DNA from: Ligula intestinalis | Lineage: Eukaryota; Platyhelminthes; Cestoda; Diphyllobothriidea; Diphyllobothriidae | Length of the DNA stretch: 64,000 nt | Direction: 5' to 3' | NCBI GenBank assembly: GCA_036362985.1 | Contig: JAYGXS010000003.1 | Span: forward strand, 87,405,657 to 87,469,656 | In this document: piece after piece, positions 63,326 through 64,000 of the stretch | Numbering within the stretch: the first letter of the stretch is position 1 | How the letters are laid out: the number at the start of each line of letters is the position of its first letter | Program-made: the position numbers and the translations under genes | The notes under the pieces: model-generated | The model's input: only the letters and a program-made list of their open reading frames with translations | Database searches by the model: none | Told to the model about the DNA's origin: nothing

Positions 63326-63983
63326 GGGGAGGCCCTTGATAAAAAAGTGCATGATGGTGTTATCGTTGTCAGAGGAGGACAGAGAGGGCCACGCAATCTT
63401 GGTGAGTCGCGTCGAGTCATCTGCAAATTGAGTAGGGGTTTCAGAGAGCTGCGGTCTTCGGATAAAAAAAGGCGTCAATGGCCTCAACAAACGATTGTGT
63501 TTGGCCAAGTGTTGCCAACAGGCTGTCACATAGCTCGTCGAACGGTAAGATGGGATCCACCCCAGCGTCAAGCACTTGGTCTAACTGAGAGGGTGGGAGA
63601 GTGTCCAACAGCATGTTACTACGATGTTCAGTAGAGACGTTGCGTAAATAGAATTTCGACCTTCTAAGCCAAACGCTGAAGGATTCCTTCCCGTCATATT
63701 TAGGTATGTTGTTTGGGATGGGGGGGGGGGGGCTCGACCGCTGAGCTGCCACCACTGACGTGTGTGAGCCACTAATCGAGCTGGAAGAGCCAGCGGTTTC
63801 GTGTTTTGGTATGACTCGGGTCGTCAAAAAGACTTTGGGTGTAGACAATTCAGCAGTTCCTGACCTTCGACGACTACCTCTCTTGGGCATATTGGATATG
63901 AGCTCAAACAAACTGGAAGAGCAACGCAGTGGTATGATAATCAATCGTATAATGTCAGGAACGAACACGGGGAAATACATCAA
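63317..63983 (-). pseudogene. Ty3/gypsy-type gag fragment
   Basis: The - strand frame from 63,983 (likely true start MPKRGSRRRSG near 63,890) contains IPKYDGKESFSVWLRRSKFY, DTLPPSQLDQVLDAGVDP and TQSFVEAIDAFF. It then shifts frame at a run of seven T (- strand) near 63,465 into RRPQLSETPTQFADDSTRL and MHFFIKGLPKG. This is the capsid region of a gypsy gag. A C-run (63,718-63,733 as G on +) encodes a Pro stretch. It differs from the gag at 12.3-13.1 kb. Confidence 0.75.
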
Positions 63984-64000
63984 AAAGGAGGCAAGGGGCC

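Overview
The window looks like repeat-rich nuclear DNA from a flatworm, most likely a tapeworm. This rests on GT/AG-spliced single-finger zinc-finger exons, decayed CR1-like and RTE-like LINEs, Ty3/gypsy fragments, several families of Penelope-like elements (PLEs) and many hammerhead-ribozyme-like motifs. Species and clade are inferences from recognised families; no search was run. I saw no rRNA gene, no CRISPR array and no bacterial-type operon.

The dominant structure is a large, diverged inverted duplication. The left arm runs from about 4.76 to 18.6 kb and the right arm from about 34.6 to 52.0 kb. Each arm carries a copy of one multi-exon C2H2 zinc-finger gene, on the + strand at left and the - strand at right. 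The exons are three short N-terminal exons (45 or 42, 247 and 75 nt) followed by a row of exons that each encode exactly one finger. All 17 internal finger exons are 87 nt long, flanked by AG and GT, and start and end in phase 1, so any of them could be skipped, duplicated or reordered without breaking the frame. The left copy has 8 fingers and no visible last exon. The right copy has 9 internal fingers plus a terminal finger exon with a stop codon. One finger exon at left (14.2 kb) corresponds to five at right (38.5-43.1 kb) plus one dead cassette. Residues at predicted base-contact positions differ among paralogous fingers while the framework is kept. The first exon with an initiator codon was not found.

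Region by region: 0.0-2.8 kb, end of a LINE and a decayed PLE split by a 637-bp insertion with a 10-bp target duplication. 2.8-4.75 kb, mostly unassigned. 4.94-7.05 kb, a CR1-like LINE inserted into the left arm. 7.05-18.6 kb, left arm with the zinc-finger gene, gypsy and RTE fragments in one intron, and a foldback element. 18.8-19.3 kb, a second type of foldback element. 20.7-24.9 kb, a nearly full CR1-like LINE. 25.5-27.4 kb, the best-preserved PLE (RT plus GIY-YIG). 27.4-31 kb, LINE 3' pieces. 31-34.6 kb, mostly unassigned. 34.6-52.0 kb, right arm. 52.3-53.8 kb, another PLE. 53.8-63.2 kb, LINEs. 63.3-64 kb, a gypsy gag fragment.

Transposons shared between the arms (foldback element, gypsy gag with flank, RTE-2) predate the duplication. 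Those in one arm only (LINE at 4.94 kb, PLE piece at 49.4 kb, RTE-1 pieces) are later or were lost from the other arm. The 9.3-10.3 / 47.3-48.3 kb segment is far more alike between arms (about 98% by eye) than the outer parts, which suggests recent gene conversion. Eleven hammerhead-like cores are scattered along the window, most at PLE ends or in the foldback elements.
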